The notes: generated by a model from the sequence alone, not told the origin. 64,000 nucleotides of DNA from Methylobacterium sp. 77 (GCF_000372825.1 NZ_KB910516.1:2078011-2142010), one strand, 5' to 3'. Counted from the stretch's first letter, positions 25,804 through 35,837 are shown. Translations and numbers: made by a program.

Positions 25804-26985
25804 GTGTCGACGTTCTCTTTTACCTATAACGGCGATTATGATCCCCTCAACATGGTCACCTTGAGGCAGGACGGGTCCAGCTCTTCGACCGGTCCGAATG
25901 GAGTTCACTCCTTTGGGCCCTATGCATCGTGGAATTTCGTTTTCAATAACGATTTAGACACTAGCAGGGGTGGAGCGTACTTCATCGATGCGAACAGGAG
26001 CGAGGCTGGATTTCCCGGATACGCGACTAAACCGACCGAATACTCGGTCTCGGCCGACATGTCGGACAACACGGCCGCGGTCTATCTCGAGGGCGGTAAT
26101 TTCGGCGATATCCTGCGGGCAGGCTCCGGCGCCGATACCCTGAAGGGGGGAGGTGGAAACGACGTGCTGGAAGGCGGCGTGGGTGCCGATAGGATCGAGG
26201 GCGGCTCGGGTATCGACACGGCGAGCTACGAGCATGCTGGCGGCGGTGTTTACGTAAGGCTCGACTCGATGGTCGGTTACGGTGGCGAGGCTCAGGACGA
26301 CGAGCTCTTCGACATCGAGAACCTGGCGGGAAGCGCCTTCGCCGATTCCCTGATCGGAGACGACAACAACAACACCCTTCGCGGCAATGGCGGGCTGGAC
26401 GACATCGCCGGCCGGGACGGTGACGACCGGATCGTCGTGTCCTCGACGCCCGGCTCCGTCGGTGGTGACGGGGGCGAGGATGTCCTCATCGTGATGGGCG
26501 GCGGCACCGTCAGCCTCGGCTGGATGAATTTCGACGGCATCGAGGCCGTCTATGTCCGCAACGACACCCATCTCCACATGACCGACGTGCAGGTCGGGAG
26601 CAGGATCGTCTCGCAATCGACCTCGGGCCGCGCCGTCGAGATCGTCGGCACGTCGGGCAACGACACGATCAAGAGCGGCAAGGGCTGGGATACGATCGAT
26701 GGTGGCACAGGCAGCGATAGGCTCTTCGCAGGCACGGGTGCCGACAGCTTCCGGTTCGAGGCCGGCTTCGGACGCGATAACCTCTACGGCCTGGACTTGA
26801 ACGCCGATCACATCCTCATCGACGTCGCCGGTGTCGGCGATATCGTGCTCCGCTCATTGAATAACGGCCGCCACACCCTGGTGACGTTCGAGGGCGTGGA
26901 AGCCGGCAACAAGATCATCCTGCACGACATGAACGTCGACGATGTCCGTGACGCTCAAAATGAGCTGTTCCTGTTCGGCGCCTGA
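25804..26985 (+). CDS. RTX-type calcium-binding protein
   Basis: A 393-residue acidic protein without an N-terminal signal peptide. It carries several G-G-x-G-x-D-x-U-x nonapeptide repeats, for example in L-R-A-G-S-G-A-D-T-L-K-G-G (about 105-140) and again near 285-320, which form calcium-bound parallel beta rolls. Such proteins are exported by type I secretion through a C-terminal signal; the tail D-A-Q-N-E-L-F-L-F-G-A fits. No catalytic domain is recognised, so it may be structural. The GTG at 25804 is the first usable start after an in-frame TAG and has a weak ribosome binding site. No type I secretion genes are in the window. Confidence 0.7.
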   Translation: MSTFSFTYNGDYDPLNMVTLRQDGSSSSTGPNGVHSFGPYASWNFVFNNDLDTSRGGAYFIDANRSEAGFPGYATKPTEYSVSADMSDNTAAVYLEGGNFGDILRAGSGADTLKGGGGNDVLEGGVGADRIEGGSGIDTASYEHAGGGVYVRLDSMVGYGGEAQDDELFDIENLAGSAFADSLIGDDNNNTLRGNGGLDDIAGRDGDDRIVVSSTPGSVGGDGGEDVLIVMGGGTVSLGWMNFDGIEAVYVRNDTHLHMTDVQVGSRIVSQSTSGRAVEIVGTSGNDTIKSGKGWDTIDGGTGSDRLFAGTGADSFRFEAGFGRDNLYGLDLNADHILIDVAGVGDIVLRSLNNGRHTLVTFEGVEAGNKIILHDMNVDDVRDAQNELFLFGA

Positions 26986-27036
26986 AGGTCTGCAGATCGG
27001 ATGTCTCGGCGCGCAGTCGATCATCCCAGCAGACCA

Positions 27037-27150
27037 CCTCATCCTGAGGTGTCCTTCGCCTCGGCGAAGGGCCTCGAAGGAGCCCTCCAGAAGCCACTGC
27101 GATATCTGGAGCCCTCCTTCGAGGCCGCTACGCGGCGCCTCAGGATGAGG
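27037..27150. repeat. Large palindromic interspersed repeat
   Basis: A 114-bp element bounded by CCTCATCCTGAGG (27037-27049) and its inverted copy CCTCAGGATGAGG (27138-27150). Inside are a 7-bp hairpin (CCTTCGC at 27053-27059 with 27064-27070) and longer nested inverted segments around CTCGAAGGA and TCCTTCGAG. The layout is typical of dispersed intergenic palindromes of Rhizobiales. It sits between convergent genes and probably also blocks transcription both ways. Confidence 0.75.
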
Positions 27151-27222
27151 TAAAGCCTTGAGGAAACAACTCGAGCGGCTCTGAGCAAATCGGCGGCGGT
27201 CGCGGTGAGCGGCGCCCGTCCC

Positions 27223-28803
27223 TCACGTCACCTCGAAGCTCGTCCACAGCCCGGTGTCGAACCGCTCCAGCACCGTGGAGCCGATGACCCAGCGACCCGG
27301 ATTGTCCGCCTTGAAGGCGATCCGGGCCATGCGTCCCTCGAGCAGCTGGAACGTGTCGAGCCAATAGGGCTCCCAGCCGTCGTCAAGGGGGTGGAGCAGC
27401 CGGAACGCGTGGCCGTGCAGGTGCAGGGCCTGCGGGAAGGCGGTGTCGTTCCGGATCGCGAGGACCACCACCTGGCCGCGCTTCACCGTGAACGACGGCG
27501 CGGTGCCGGCCGCACCGGTGATGCCGTTGATGGCCCAGACCCGGTTCGGGTCGCCCGAATAGACCGGTTCGGCACTGGGCTTGTCCTTGTCGAGCTTGGC
27601 CCCGCCGGTGATCGCGATGTCGCGACGGACGGCGTTCTGGAGCTTCACCTCCGCGGGCAGAAGCTTGTTCTCGCCGATGGGGGCGATCGGCGGGCGCTTC
27701 TCCGTGATCGGCTCGCCCTTGGTCGTGAGCGTCGCCAGCACGAGGCCGTTGCCGACCAGGGCGTTGACGCTGACGTTCGCGCCGATCTCGGTCGGCATGT
27801 CGAGCATCAGGTCGTAACGGGTGCCGGGGGGGAAAGGCAGGGTCGCCCGCAAGGGTTCGAACGTGTCGGTGGGCTGGCCGTCCACCGCCACCACGTAGAC
27901 CTTGGCGCCCTCGAAGCGGATGCGCGTGCCGCGAGCATTGCAGACGTTGCCGAGACGCAGGCGGACCCGCGAGCCCGGACGGACCTCGATCGCTTCCGGG
28001 ACCGGTTTGCCGTTGATCGTGACGAGGTTGCCGAGCCGCCCGGAGGCGGCGGCGAAGGCGACCTGCCCGAACGGCATCAGCGCGCCCGAATCCTCCAGCC
28101 GCCAATCCTGCATGAGCAGCGCGAGATCCTGATCGAGGGAGGGCGGAACCGTCTCCTCGATGATCAGCGCGCCAGCGAGGCCGCGCCCCGAGGGTTCGCT
28201 CGAACCGCCGATCAGAAGCGGCCGGATCAGGAAGGTGCCCGCGTCCGGCGGCACGAAGGAATAGGTGAAATCCGCGCCCGGCGCGATCGGCGGCTGGGTC
28301 ACGCCGCCGACGCCGTCCATGGGGTTCTGGTTGCGCACCCCGTGCCAATGGAGCGAGAGCGGCTTGTCCGTCCGGTTCTCGACGCGCAGGCGGACGGTGT
28401 CTCCGAGCTTCGCGCGGATCACCGGAAGGCTGGATTTGCCGCCGCCGATCCCGCCGTCGAAAATCCAGACCGCCGTTTCCGTCGCCGGCTCGGGCTTGAG
28501 CCGGTTCTTGCCCGGACCGGCGACGAGCGGGCGCGGCTCCGGCAGGGGGTCGGCGGGCTTGGCCGGAGCGGGGTTGGCCGGAGCGGGAGCCGCCTTGGGC
28601 GCGGCTTTGCCCGATCCGGCTTGCGCCTCCGCGCGCCGCACGAAGGCCGGTCCGACGAGGCCGATGGTCGCCACTCCCCCAAGAAGGGACCGGCGGGACA
28701 AGCCGCTCGTCTCCGGCGGAGGCTCGGTCGACGGTAAGGTCGTGAGCGAGGAGCGGGCATTCGTCGGATCGGAAACTGGCATGTCACCTTCGGATGTCGG
28801 CAT
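27223..28803 (-). CDS. Multicopper oxidase homologue lacking most copper ligands
   Basis: A 526-residue protein with a twin-arginine-like signal (S-R-R-S-L-L-G, 36-42), a Pro/Ala-rich linker and three cupredoxin-type domains. Of the four copper motifs, L-H-W-H-G (152-154) and H-L-H-G-H (461-465) remain. The second (normally G-T-F-W-Y-H-x-H) reads G-T-F-L-I-R-P-L, and the last (normally F-H-C-H-x-x-E-H) reads V-I-G-S-T-V-L-E-R; the type 1 His before H-L-H-G is Gln. It is therefore unlikely to oxidise substrates and may resemble the copper-free division protein FtsP/SufI. Two ATGs, 28803 and 28782, each follow an A/GGGTGAC site in a 21-bp tandem duplication; an ATG at 28881 is less likely. Confidence 0.8.
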   Translation of the reverse strand: MPTSEGDMPVSDPTNARSSLTTLPSTEPPPETSGLSRRSLLGGVATIGLVGPAFVRRAEAQAGSGKAAPKAAPAPANPAPAKPADPLPEPRPLVAGPGKNRLKPEPATETAVWIFDGGIGGGKSSLPVIRAKLGDTVRLRVENRTDKPLSLHWHGVRNQNPMDGVGGVTQPPIAPGADFTYSFVPPDAGTFLIRPLLIGGSSEPSGRGLAGALIIEETVPPSLDQDLALLMQDWRLEDSGALMPFGQVAFAAASGRLGNLVTINGKPVPEAIEVRPGSRVRLRLGNVCNARGTRIRFEGAKVYVVAVDGQPTDTFEPLRATLPFPPGTRYDLMLDMPTEIGANVSVNALVGNGLVLATLTTKGEPITEKRPPIAPIGENKLLPAEVKLQNAVRRDIAITGGAKLDKDKPSAEPVYSGDPNRVWAINGITGAAGTAPSFTVKRGQVVVLAIRNDTAFPQALHLHGHAFRLLHPLDDGWEPYWLDTFQLLEGRMARIAFKADNPGRWVIGSTVLERFDTGLWTSFEVT

Positions 28804-28998
28804 GTCACCTCGGGCCGGGATCAACGGACGGGCGGCCGTATCCGGTGGGTCGACCCGCTTGTAGACGGCGTCCTCGCGCATCGCCAACCACTGCCTGCCC
28901 GTGAAGTTCAGCGCCTTATTTTTTTGCTGCGGTCTCGCGCCCGCATGCTATAGGACCGCGCTCTGGCGGCTGAAAAGGCGCGCCGGGCGTTGGCGCTT

Positions 28999-29083
28999 GC
29001 GGGCGTGGCGGAACTGGTAGACGCGCTGGATTTAGGTTCCAGTGATGAGAGTCGTGGGGGTTCGAGCCCCTCCGCCCGCACCA
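28999..29083 (+). tRNA. tRNA-Leu (anticodon UAG)
   Basis: An 85-nt cloverleaf including encoded CCA. Acceptor GCGGGCG pairs with CGCCCGC, the anticodon stem CTGGA/TCCAG encloses loop TTTAGGT with anticodon TAG, a long variable arm marks a class II tRNA, and GGTTCGAGCC is the T-arm. Confidence 0.96.
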
Positions 29084-29257
29084 GCCTCCGCCGTCGGGAA
29101 CGGATTGGCTCACAGCGATGGCCGGCCCGCTCTGCCGCTCGGAGTCGGCTCCCGGTCGGGCGCGCTTCTTCGAATGCCGCCTGTGGTGTCGCGTTTCTTC
29201 GGCGGCGCCATCTGAGATTTTTTGACCGATCACACGGACGACAGCGGGAAGACGACG

Positions 29258-30694
29258 ATGCAGGTGACCGAGACACTCTCCCAGGGTCTGAAGCGCGAGT
29301 TCCAGGTGCTTCTGGGCGCCAAGGAGCTCGAAGAGCGCCTGACGACCGAGCTGTCCACGCTCAAGGACAAGGCCCAGATCAAGGGCTTCCGTCCGGGCAA
29401 GGTGCCGGTCGCCCATCTGCGCAAGCTCTATGGCCGCTCGGTGATGGCCGACGTGCTGCAGAACGCGGTCAACGAGGCCAACCAGAAGATCGTCGCTGAC
29501 AACAATCTGAAGCTCGCTCTCGAGCCGAAGATCGAGTTCCCCGGCGAGGCCTCCATCGTCGACCGCGCGCTGACCGCCAAGGACGACGTCTCCTTCAACG
29601 TCGCCCTCGAAGTCCTGCCGAGCTTCGAGCTCGCCGACCTGTCCGACGTCACCCTGACGAAGCAGGTCGCCAAGCCGAGCGACCAGGAGATCGACGAGGC
29701 GATCGATCGCATGGCGTCGTCGAACCGGGCGTTCACGCCCAAGGACGAGGGTGCCGAGGCCGCGACCGGCGATCGCGTCACCATCGACTTCGTCGGCAAG
29801 ATCGACGGCGTCGAGTTCGACGGCGGCAAGGGCGAGGGTGTCGATCTGGAGCTCGGCTCCGGCTCCTTCATTCCCGGATTCGAGGACCAGGTCATCGGCG
29901 CCAAGGTCGGCGATTCGCGCGTGGTGAAGTCGACCTTCCCCGAGGCCTACGGTGCCGAGCACCTGGCCGGCAAGGATGCCGAATTCGACGTGACCGTCAC
30001 GGCGATCCAGGCTCCCGGCGAGAGCAAGATCGACGACGAGCTCGCCAAGGGTTTCGGCATGGAATCTCTGGAGAAGCTGAAGGAGGCCGTCGCCGGCGCC
30101 CTCGGCGGCGATTTCGAGGCCCAGTCGCGCCGCAAGCTCAAGAAGGAGCTGCTCGACGCCCTCGACGGCAAGTATGCCTTCGATCTGCCCCCGAGCCTCG
30201 TCCACCAGGAATTCGCGGCCGTCTGGGCCCAGGTTGAACAGGACCTGAAGACCCGCGGCAAGACCTTCGAGGACGAGGGGACCACCGAGGAGAAGGCGAC
30301 GGCCGAGTACCGCAAGATCGCCGAGCGTCGCGTGCGACTCGGCTTGGTGCTTGCGCAGGTGGGCGAGACCGCCGATATCAAGGTAAGCGACGAAGAGGTG
30401 AACCAGGCCCTGATCGCTCGTGTCCGGCAATATCCCGGGCAGGAGCAGCAGGTCTGGGACTTCTACCGGAAGAACGCACAGGCCCTGGCCGAGCTTCGCG
30501 CACCGCTGTTCGAGGAAAAGGTCGTCGACCACGTCCTCGCCCAGGTGAAGCTCGTCGAAGAGCCCGTCTCGAAGGAAGCTTTGTTCGCTGACGAGGATGC
30601 CGAGGCGGCCAGCGCCGGATCGGCCGAGTCGGCGGCGGACGAATCCCAGGCTCCTTCGAGCGACGAACTGCCGGCCGTTGCCAAGGCCGATTGA
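29258..30694 (+). CDS. tig: Trigger factor
   Basis: A 478-residue ribosome-bound chaperone. The N-terminal domain has the ribosome-docking loop G-F-R-P-G-K-V-P. An FKBP-type prolyl isomerase domain (about 155-240, [14 protein letters not shown] and [10 protein letters not shown]) follows, then the helical C-terminal chaperone arms and a disordered acidic tail of about 40 residues. It protects nascent chains. The ATG at 29258 is preferred to an upstream TTG at 29222 because it starts the family's M-Q-V-T-E-T. The gene leads the common tig-clpP-clpX-lon series. Confidence 0.97.
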   Translation: MQVTETLSQGLKREFQVLLGAKELEERLTTELSTLKDKAQIKGFRPGKVPVAHLRKLYGRSVMADVLQNAVNEANQKIVADNNLKLALEPKIEFPGEASIVDRALTAKDDVSFNVALEVLPSFELADLSDVTLTKQVAKPSDQEIDEAIDRMASSNRAFTPKDEGAEAATGDRVTIDFVGKIDGVEFDGGKGEGVDLELGSGSFIPGFEDQVIGAKVGDSRVVKSTFPEAYGAEHLAGKDAEFDVTVTAIQAPGESKIDDELAKGFGMESLEKLKEAVAGALGGDFEAQSRRKLKKELLDALDGKYAFDLPPSLVHQEFAAVWAQVEQDLKTRGKTFEDEGTTEEKATAEYRKIAERRVRLGLVLAQVGETADIKVSDEEVNQALIARVRQYPGQEQQVWDFYRKNAQALAELRAPLFEEKVVDHVLAQVKLVEEPVSKEALFADEDAEAASAGSAESAADESQAPSSDELPAVAKAD

Positions 30695-30821
30695 GCCCGA
30701 GGCTCCGAAAGGGCGGCGGGCTCGGATGTAAAGGCGGCGTTCACCGCCGCCATAGTTCGCTGACACGTCCGTGCCGCGCGTGATTCGCGCGGCCGGACCC
30801 CTTGAAGCCTGGGGTACGAGA

Positions 30822-31451
30822 ATGATGAGAGATCCGGTCGACTATTATAACAGCGCACTCGTGCCCATGGTGGTGGAGCAGTCGAGCCGCGGCGAGCGTG
30901 CGTTCGACATCTATTCCCGCCTCCTGCGCGAGCGCATCATCTTTCTCACCGGCCCGGTCGAGGATTACGGCGCTTCGCTGATCGTCGCGCAGCTGCTGTT
31001 CCTCGAAGCCGAGAACCCGAAGAAGGAAATTTCCTTCTACATCAACTCGCCCGGCGGCGTGGTGACGTCGGGCCTGTCGATCTACGACACGATGCAGTTC
31101 ATCCGCTGCCCGGTTACGACGCTCTGCGTCGGTCAGGCCGCCTCGATGGGATCGCTGCTGCTCACCGCCGGTGAGCCGGGACACCGATTCGCCCTCCCCA
31201 ACGCGCGGATCATGGTCCACCAGCCGTCCGGCGGGTTCCAGGGTCAGGCGACGGATATCCTGATCCATGCCCGCGAGATCGAAGCGCTGAAGAAGCGCCT
31301 CAACGAGATCTACGTGAAGCATACCGGCCGCGACTACGACACCATCGTCCAGGCGCTGGAGCGCGACAATTTCATGACCGCCGATGCGGCCAAGGAATTC
31401 GGTCTGATCGACGAAGTCATCCAGAAGCGCCCCGAGCCGGCCGCTGCCTGA
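30822..31451 (+). CDS. clpP: ATP-dependent Clp protease proteolytic subunit
   Basis: A 209-residue serine peptidase that forms the tetradecameric barrel fed by ClpX or ClpA. The triad is Ser108 (G-Q-A-A-S-M-G), His133 (M-V-H-Q-P-S) and Asp182, with the same spacing as in E. coli ClpP. The Y-I-N-S-P-G-G oxyanion region is present. Two adjacent ATGs (30822 and 30825) could start translation; an upstream GTG would add 17 residues that are not family-like. It lies 127 nt after tig and 222 nt before clpX. Confidence 0.96.
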   Translation: MMRDPVDYYNSALVPMVVEQSSRGERAFDIYSRLLRERIIFLTGPVEDYGASLIVAQLLFLEAENPKKEISFYINSPGGVVTSGLSIYDTMQFIRCPVTTLCVGQAASMGSLLLTAGEPGHRFALPNARIMVHQPSGGFQGQATDILIHAREIEALKKRLNEIYVKHTGRDYDTIVQALERDNFMTADAAKEFGLIDEVIQKRPEPAAA

Positions 31452-31673
31452 CGATAACCGCGCCGTGGCCCCGCTATGGCCCCGGCGCGTCCTTTAGAGG
31501 CAACCCATGAGAGTGGCTTTGCCTTGATCCCGTCGCGGCAGCATGCTTGCATCGCGAGTCTGACCTACCGGCAGAAAGCGCGCAGGTGACTGTTTCTTTA
31601 GGCGGGCACCCTTAGATCTGAGAGATGCGCGTGCGCCCCGGGGCTGGCGTCGCACCCGCGAACGGAGACCGAC

Positions 31674-32945
31674 ATGAGCAAGACTGGCGGCAACGACTCG
31701 AAGAGCACGCTGTACTGCTCGTTTTGCGGCAAGAGCCAGCACGAGGTCCGCAAGCTGATCGCGGGCCCGACGGTGTTCATCTGCGACGAGTGTGTCGAAC
31801 TGTGCATGGACATCATCCGCGAGGAATCGAAATCCTCCCTGGTGAAGTCGCGCGATGGCGTGCCTACGCCGAAGGAAATCCGCCGCGTCCTCGATGATTA
31901 TGTCATCGGTCAGGATTTCGCGAAGAAGGTCCTCTCGGTCGCGGTCCACAACCATTACAAGCGCCTCGCCCACGCCTCGAAGCACAACGACGTCGAGCTG
32001 GCGAAGTCCAACATTATGCTGATCGGGCCCACCGGCTCGGGCAAAACCCTGCTCGCGCAGACGCTGGCGCGCATCCTCGACGTGCCCTTCACCATGGCCG
32101 ACGCGACGACGCTCACCGAGGCGGGCTATGTCGGCGAAGACGTCGAGAACATCATCCTGAAGCTGCTCCAGGCCTCCGACTACAACGTCGAGCGGGCGCA
32201 GCGCGGCATCGTCTACATCGACGAGATCGATAAGATTTCGCGGAAATCCGACAACCCCTCGATCACCCGCGACGTGTCGGGCGAAGGCGTGCAGCAGGCC
32301 CTTCTGAAGATCATGGAAGGCACCGTCGCCTCCGTGCCTCCGCAGGGCGGACGCAAGCATCCGCAGCAGGAATTCCTGCAGGTCGACACGACCAACATCC
32401 TCTTCATCTGCGGCGGCGCGTTCGCCGGGCTGGAGCGGATCATCTCGGCCCGCGGCAAGGGCACCTCGATCGGCTTCGGCGCGACCGTGCAGGCACCGGA
32501 CGACCGCCGCACCGGCGAGATCTTCCGCAATGTCGAGCCGGAGGATCTGTTGAAGTTCGGTCTGATCCCGGAATTCGTCGGTCGTCTGCCCGTGCTGGCG
32601 ACGCTTGAGGACCTCGACGAGGTCGCCCTCAAGCGCATCCTGCAGGAGCCGAAGAACGCCCTGGTGAAGCAGTACCAGCGGCTGTTCGAGATGGAGAACG
32701 TGGACCTCACCTTCCAGGAGGAGGCTTTGTCCATGGTGGCCCGCAAGGCCATCGAGCGGAAGACCGGCGCCCGTGGTCTGCGCTCGATCCTCGAGACCAT
32801 CCTGCTCGAGACGATGTACGATCTGCCCGGCCTCGACTCGGTGGAGCAGGTCGTGATCGGTCCCGAGGTGGTGGAGGGCAAGTCTCGCCCGCTCTACATC
32901 CACGGTGATCGTAACAAGGACGTTCCGGCGAGCGTCAGCGCCTGA
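31674..32945 (+). CDS. clpX: Clp protease ATP-binding subunit ClpX
   Basis: A 423-residue AAA+ unfoldase. The N-terminal zinc-binding domain has C-S-F-C-G-K and C-D-E-C-V-E-L-C. The ATPase domain shows Walker A G-P-T-G-S-G-K-T, pore loop G-Y-V-G-E, Walker B Y-I-D-E-I-D-K-I and the I-G-F tripeptide (T-S-I-G-F-G) that docks on ClpP. It unfolds substrates and threads them into ClpP; in Alphaproteobacteria ClpXP also drives cell-cycle proteolysis. The 222-nt upstream gap suggests a promoter of its own. Confidence 0.97.
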   Translation: MSKTGGNDSKSTLYCSFCGKSQHEVRKLIAGPTVFICDECVELCMDIIREESKSSLVKSRDGVPTPKEIRRVLDDYVIGQDFAKKVLSVAVHNHYKRLAHASKHNDVELAKSNIMLIGPTGSGKTLLAQTLARILDVPFTMADATTLTEAGYVGEDVENIILKLLQASDYNVERAQRGIVYIDEIDKISRKSDNPSITRDVSGEGVQQALLKIMEGTVASVPPQGGRKHPQQEFLQVDTTNILFICGGAFAGLERIISARGKGTSIGFGATVQAPDDRRTGEIFRNVEPEDLLKFGLIPEFVGRLPVLATLEDLDEVALKRILQEPKNALVKQYQRLFEMENVDLTFQEEALSMVARKAIERKTGARGLRSILETILLETMYDLPGLDSVEQVVIGPEVVEGKSRPLYIHGDRNKDVPASVSA

Positions 32946-32955
32946 AGGCGTCGAA

Positions 32956-32979
32956 CGGCGGCATGGGATTTAGCCGCCG
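32956..32979 (+). terminator. Hairpin downstream of clpX
   Basis: CGGCGGC (32956-32962) pairs with GCCGCCG (32973-32979) over a 10-nt loop, starting 11 nt after the clpX stop. Only AAA follows, so termination may be weak. Confidence 0.35.
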
Positions 32980-32986
32980 AAATGGT

Positions 32987-33027
32987 CCGGGGAGAATTCT
33001 TGAAAAAGCCCTCCCCGGCTTCCATCT
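32987..33027 (+). promoter_or_regulatory. Candidate heat-shock promoter of lon with an overlapping inverted repeat
   Basis: CTTGAA (32999-33004) and CCATCT (33022-33027), spaced by 17 nt, resemble the sigma-32 consensus. A perfect 8-bp inverted repeat, CCGGGGAG (32987-32994) and CTCCCCGG (33011-33018), encloses the -35 element and could be an operator or the stem of a clpX terminator. Confidence 0.4.
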
Positions 33028-33199
33028 GAATTGTCAGACGCGACGGCCGCGCGCTCACCTTCTGAGGTGCGGTGTCCCGCCTCCAGCCTCACAGTTCAAC
33101 GATGCTTCCGACCCCGCGATGCGGTCAGGTCGGCCCGTGGCAGGATGCTTGCTCATTTCGAGGAGCTAAAGCCCGGAGTCCATCAAGAGGAAGTCCGAC

Positions 33200-35629
33200 A
33201 TGACCCAATCGAAATCTCGCCAGCCGGTCGTCCCGGGTTCGACGGGCTCCTACGCCGTCTTGCCATTGCGTGACATCGTCGTCTTCCCGCACATGATCGT
33301 GCCGCTCTTCGTCGGCCGCGAGAAGTCGATCCGCGCCCTCGAAGAGGCCGTGCGCACCGACCGTCACATCCTGCTGGCCACTCAGATCAATGCCAGCGAC
33401 GATGATCCGTCGACGGATGCGATCTACAAGATCGGCACGCTCGCCAGCGTGCTGCAGCTCCTGAAGCTTCCCGATGGCACCGTGAAGGTGCTCGTCGAAG
33501 GTGCTGGCCGTGCCAAGATCACCCGCTTCAGCAAGTCCGACTCGTTCTACGAGGCCGATGTCGAGACGCTCACCGACGAGCTCGGCGATCCCGTCGAGGC
33601 GGAGGCGCTCGCCCGCTCGGTCATCTCCGAGTTCGAGAACTACGTGAAGCTCAACAAGAAGATCTCGCCCGAGGTCGTCTCCGCCGTCACGCAGATCGAC
33701 GAGCCCTCGAAGCTCGCCGACACGGTGGGCTCGCATCTCGCGGTCAAGATCGCCGACAAGCAGGCGATCCTCGAAATCCCGACGGTGGCCGAGCGCCTCG
33801 AGCGCGTGCTGTCGTTGATGGAGAGCGAGATCTCCGTGCTCCAGGTGGAGAAGCGCATCCGGACCCGCGTGAAGCGGCAGATGGAGAAGACCCAGCGCGA
33901 GTACTACCTCAACGAGCAGATGAAGGCGATCCAGAAGGAACTCGGCGATTCCGAGGACGGCAAGGACGAGCTCGCCGAACTCGAGGAAAAGATCGAGAAG
34001 ACCAAGTTCTCGAAGGAGGCCCGCGAGAAGGCGACGGCCGAGCTGAAGAAGCTCCGCCAGATGTCGCCGATGTCGGCCGAGGCGACGGTCGTTCGCAATT
34101 ACCTCGACTGGATGCTCGGCATCCCGTGGTCGAAGCGCTCGCGGATCAAGAAGGATCTGCTCGGCGCCCAGACCATGCTCGACCACGACCATTTCGGTCT
34201 GGAGAAGGTCAAGGAGCGGATCGTCGAGTATCTCGCCGTGCAGCAGCGCGCCAACAAGCTCACCGGTCCGATCCTCTGCCTCGTCGGTCCTCCCGGCGTG
34301 GGCAAGACGTCACTCGGCAAGTCCATCGCCAAGGCGACGGGACGCGAGTTCGTGCGCATGTCGCTGGGCGGTGTGCGTGACGAGGCCGAGATCCGGGGCC
34401 ACCGTCGTACCTATATCGGTTCGATGCCCGGCAAGATCGTCCAGTCGATGCGTAAGGCGAAGACCTCGAATCCGCTCATCCTGCTCGACGAGATCGACAA
34501 GATGGGCATGGATTTCCGCGGCGATCCGTCGGCGGCGCTCCTCGAGGTGCTCGACCCCGAGCAGAACGGCACGTTCAACGATCACTACCTGGAGGTGGAT
34601 TACGACCTCTCGGACGTGATGTTCGTGACGACGGCGAATACGCTGAACATCCCGGCGCCCCTGATGGACCGCATGGAGGTGATCCGCATCGCCGGCTACA
34701 CCGAGGAAGAGAAGCTTCAGATCGCCCGTAAGCACCTCATCCCGGGTGCGGTGAAGAAGCACGGTCTCACGGTCAAGGAATGGGAGATCGACGATTCCGG
34801 CATCCTTATGCTCATCCGCCGCTACACGCGGGAAGCGGGCGTGCGTAACCTGGAGCGCGAGATCTCGAACCTGATCCGCAAGGCGGTGAAGGAGATTCTC
34901 ATCACCAAGGTGAAGTCGGTGGCCGTCACCGAGGAGAATCTTCCGAACTTCCTCGGCGCGCCGAAATTCCGCTATGGCGAGATCGACGAGGAGGATCAGG
35001 TCGGTGTGGTGACGGGGCTGGCCTGGACCGAAGTGGGCGGCGAGTTGCTGACCATCGAGGGCGTCATGATGCCGGGCAAGGGCAAGATGACGGTGACGGG
35101 CAACCTGCGCGACGTGATGAAGGAATCGATCTCGGCTGCGGCGAGCTATGTACGCTCCCGCGCTCTCGATTTCGGCATCGAGCCGCCGCTGTTCGAGCGT
35201 CGCGACATCCACGTCCACGTTCCCGAGGGGGCGACTCCGAAGGACGGTCCGTCCGCCGGTATCGGCATGGCCACCGCCATCATCTCGACCCTCACCGGTA
35301 TCCCGGTGAAGAAGGATGTGGCGATGACCGGTGAGGTCACTTTGAGGGGCCGCGTGCTCCCCATCGGCGGCCTCAAGGAGAAGCTGCTGGCCGCCCTTCG
35401 CGGTGGGATCAAGACGGTCCTGATCCCGGAGGAGAATGCCAAGGACATCGCCGAGGTGCCCGACAGCGTGAAGAACGGGATGGAGATCATTCCCGTCTCG
35501 CGGATGGATCAGGTGCTGCAGCACGCCCTGGTGCGGGTGCCGGAACGCATCGAGTGGGAGGAGCCCCTCCCCGTCGCTCGCAGGCCGGTGGTCGGCGAGG
35601 ACGAGCCGACGACGGTGATCGCGCACTAA
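33200..35629 (+). CDS. lon: ATP-dependent protease Lon
   Basis: An 809-residue LonA protease. Residues about 15-210 are the substrate-binding LON domain ([12 protein letters not shown]), followed by a coiled segment ([13 protein letters not shown]). The AAA+ domain has Walker [10 protein letters not shown] and Walker B I-L-L-D-E-I-D-K. The peptidase domain has the Ser/Lys dyad: Ser in K-D-G-P-S-A-G and Lys in [10 protein letters not shown]. It degrades misfolded and regulatory proteins. A strong intrinsic terminator follows 23 nt after the stop. Confidence 0.98.
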   Translation: MTQSKSRQPVVPGSTGSYAVLPLRDIVVFPHMIVPLFVGREKSIRALEEAVRTDRHILLATQINASDDDPSTDAIYKIGTLASVLQLLKLPDGTVKVLVEGAGRAKITRFSKSDSFYEADVETLTDELGDPVEAEALARSVISEFENYVKLNKKISPEVVSAVTQIDEPSKLADTVGSHLAVKIADKQAILEIPTVAERLERVLSLMESEISVLQVEKRIRTRVKRQMEKTQREYYLNEQMKAIQKELGDSEDGKDELAELEEKIEKTKFSKEAREKATAELKKLRQMSPMSAEATVVRNYLDWMLGIPWSKRSRIKKDLLGAQTMLDHDHFGLEKVKERIVEYLAVQQRANKLTGPILCLVGPPGVGKTSLGKSIAKATGREFVRMSLGGVRDEAEIRGHRRTYIGSMPGKIVQSMRKAKTSNPLILLDEIDKMGMDFRGDPSAALLEVLDPEQNGTFNDHYLEVDYDLSDVMFVTTANTLNIPAPLMDRMEVIRIAGYTEEEKLQIARKHLIPGAVKKHGLTVKEWEIDDSGILMLIRRYTREAGVRNLEREISNLIRKAVKEILITKVKSVAVTEENLPNFLGAPKFRYGEIDEEDQVGVVTGLAWTEVGGELLTIEGVMMPGKGKMTVTGNLRDVMKESISAAASYVRSRALDFGIEPPLFERRDIHVHVPEGATPKDGPSAGIGMATAIISTLTGIPVKKDVAMTGEVTLRGRVLPIGGLKEKLLAALRGGIKTVLIPEENAKDIAEVPDSVKNGMEIIPVSRMDQVLQHALVRVPERIEWEEPLPVARRPVVGEDEPTTVIAH

Positions 35630-35652
35630 AGGCGCGGAACCTCAGAACGGAG

Positions 35653-35680
35653 AAGGCCCCGGAGCATCCTCCGGGGCCTT
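35653..35680 (+). terminator. Intrinsic terminator of lon
   Basis: A perfect 12-bp stem (AAGGCCCCGGAG at 35653-35664 with 35669-35680) with a CATC loop, followed by a T-run (CTTTTC). A textbook Rho-independent terminator. Confidence 0.93.
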
Positions 35681-35761
35681 TTCGTATCGCGGGACATGAC
35701 CACGCGAGCGGGAGAGGGTTGCCATTCCGATGACGCTTGGATTAACGATGCGGCGCGCGTC

Positions 35762-35837
35762 GGGCGGTTAGCTCAGTTGGTAGAGCGTCTCCTTTACACG
35801 GAGAGGGTCGGCGGTTCGAGCCCGTCACCGCCCACCA
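35762..35837 (+). tRNA. tRNA-Val (anticodon UAC)
   Basis: A 76-nt cloverleaf with encoded CCA. Acceptor GGGCGGT pairs with ACCGCCC, the D-arm is GCTC...GAGC, the anticodon stem TCTCC/GGAGA encloses TTTACAC with anticodon TAC, and GGTTCGAGCC is the T-arm. Confidence 0.96.

Noticed and set aside
34310..35626. Minus-strand frame opposite lon
   Set aside because: It is antisense to the AAA+ and peptidase domains of Lon and has no motif.
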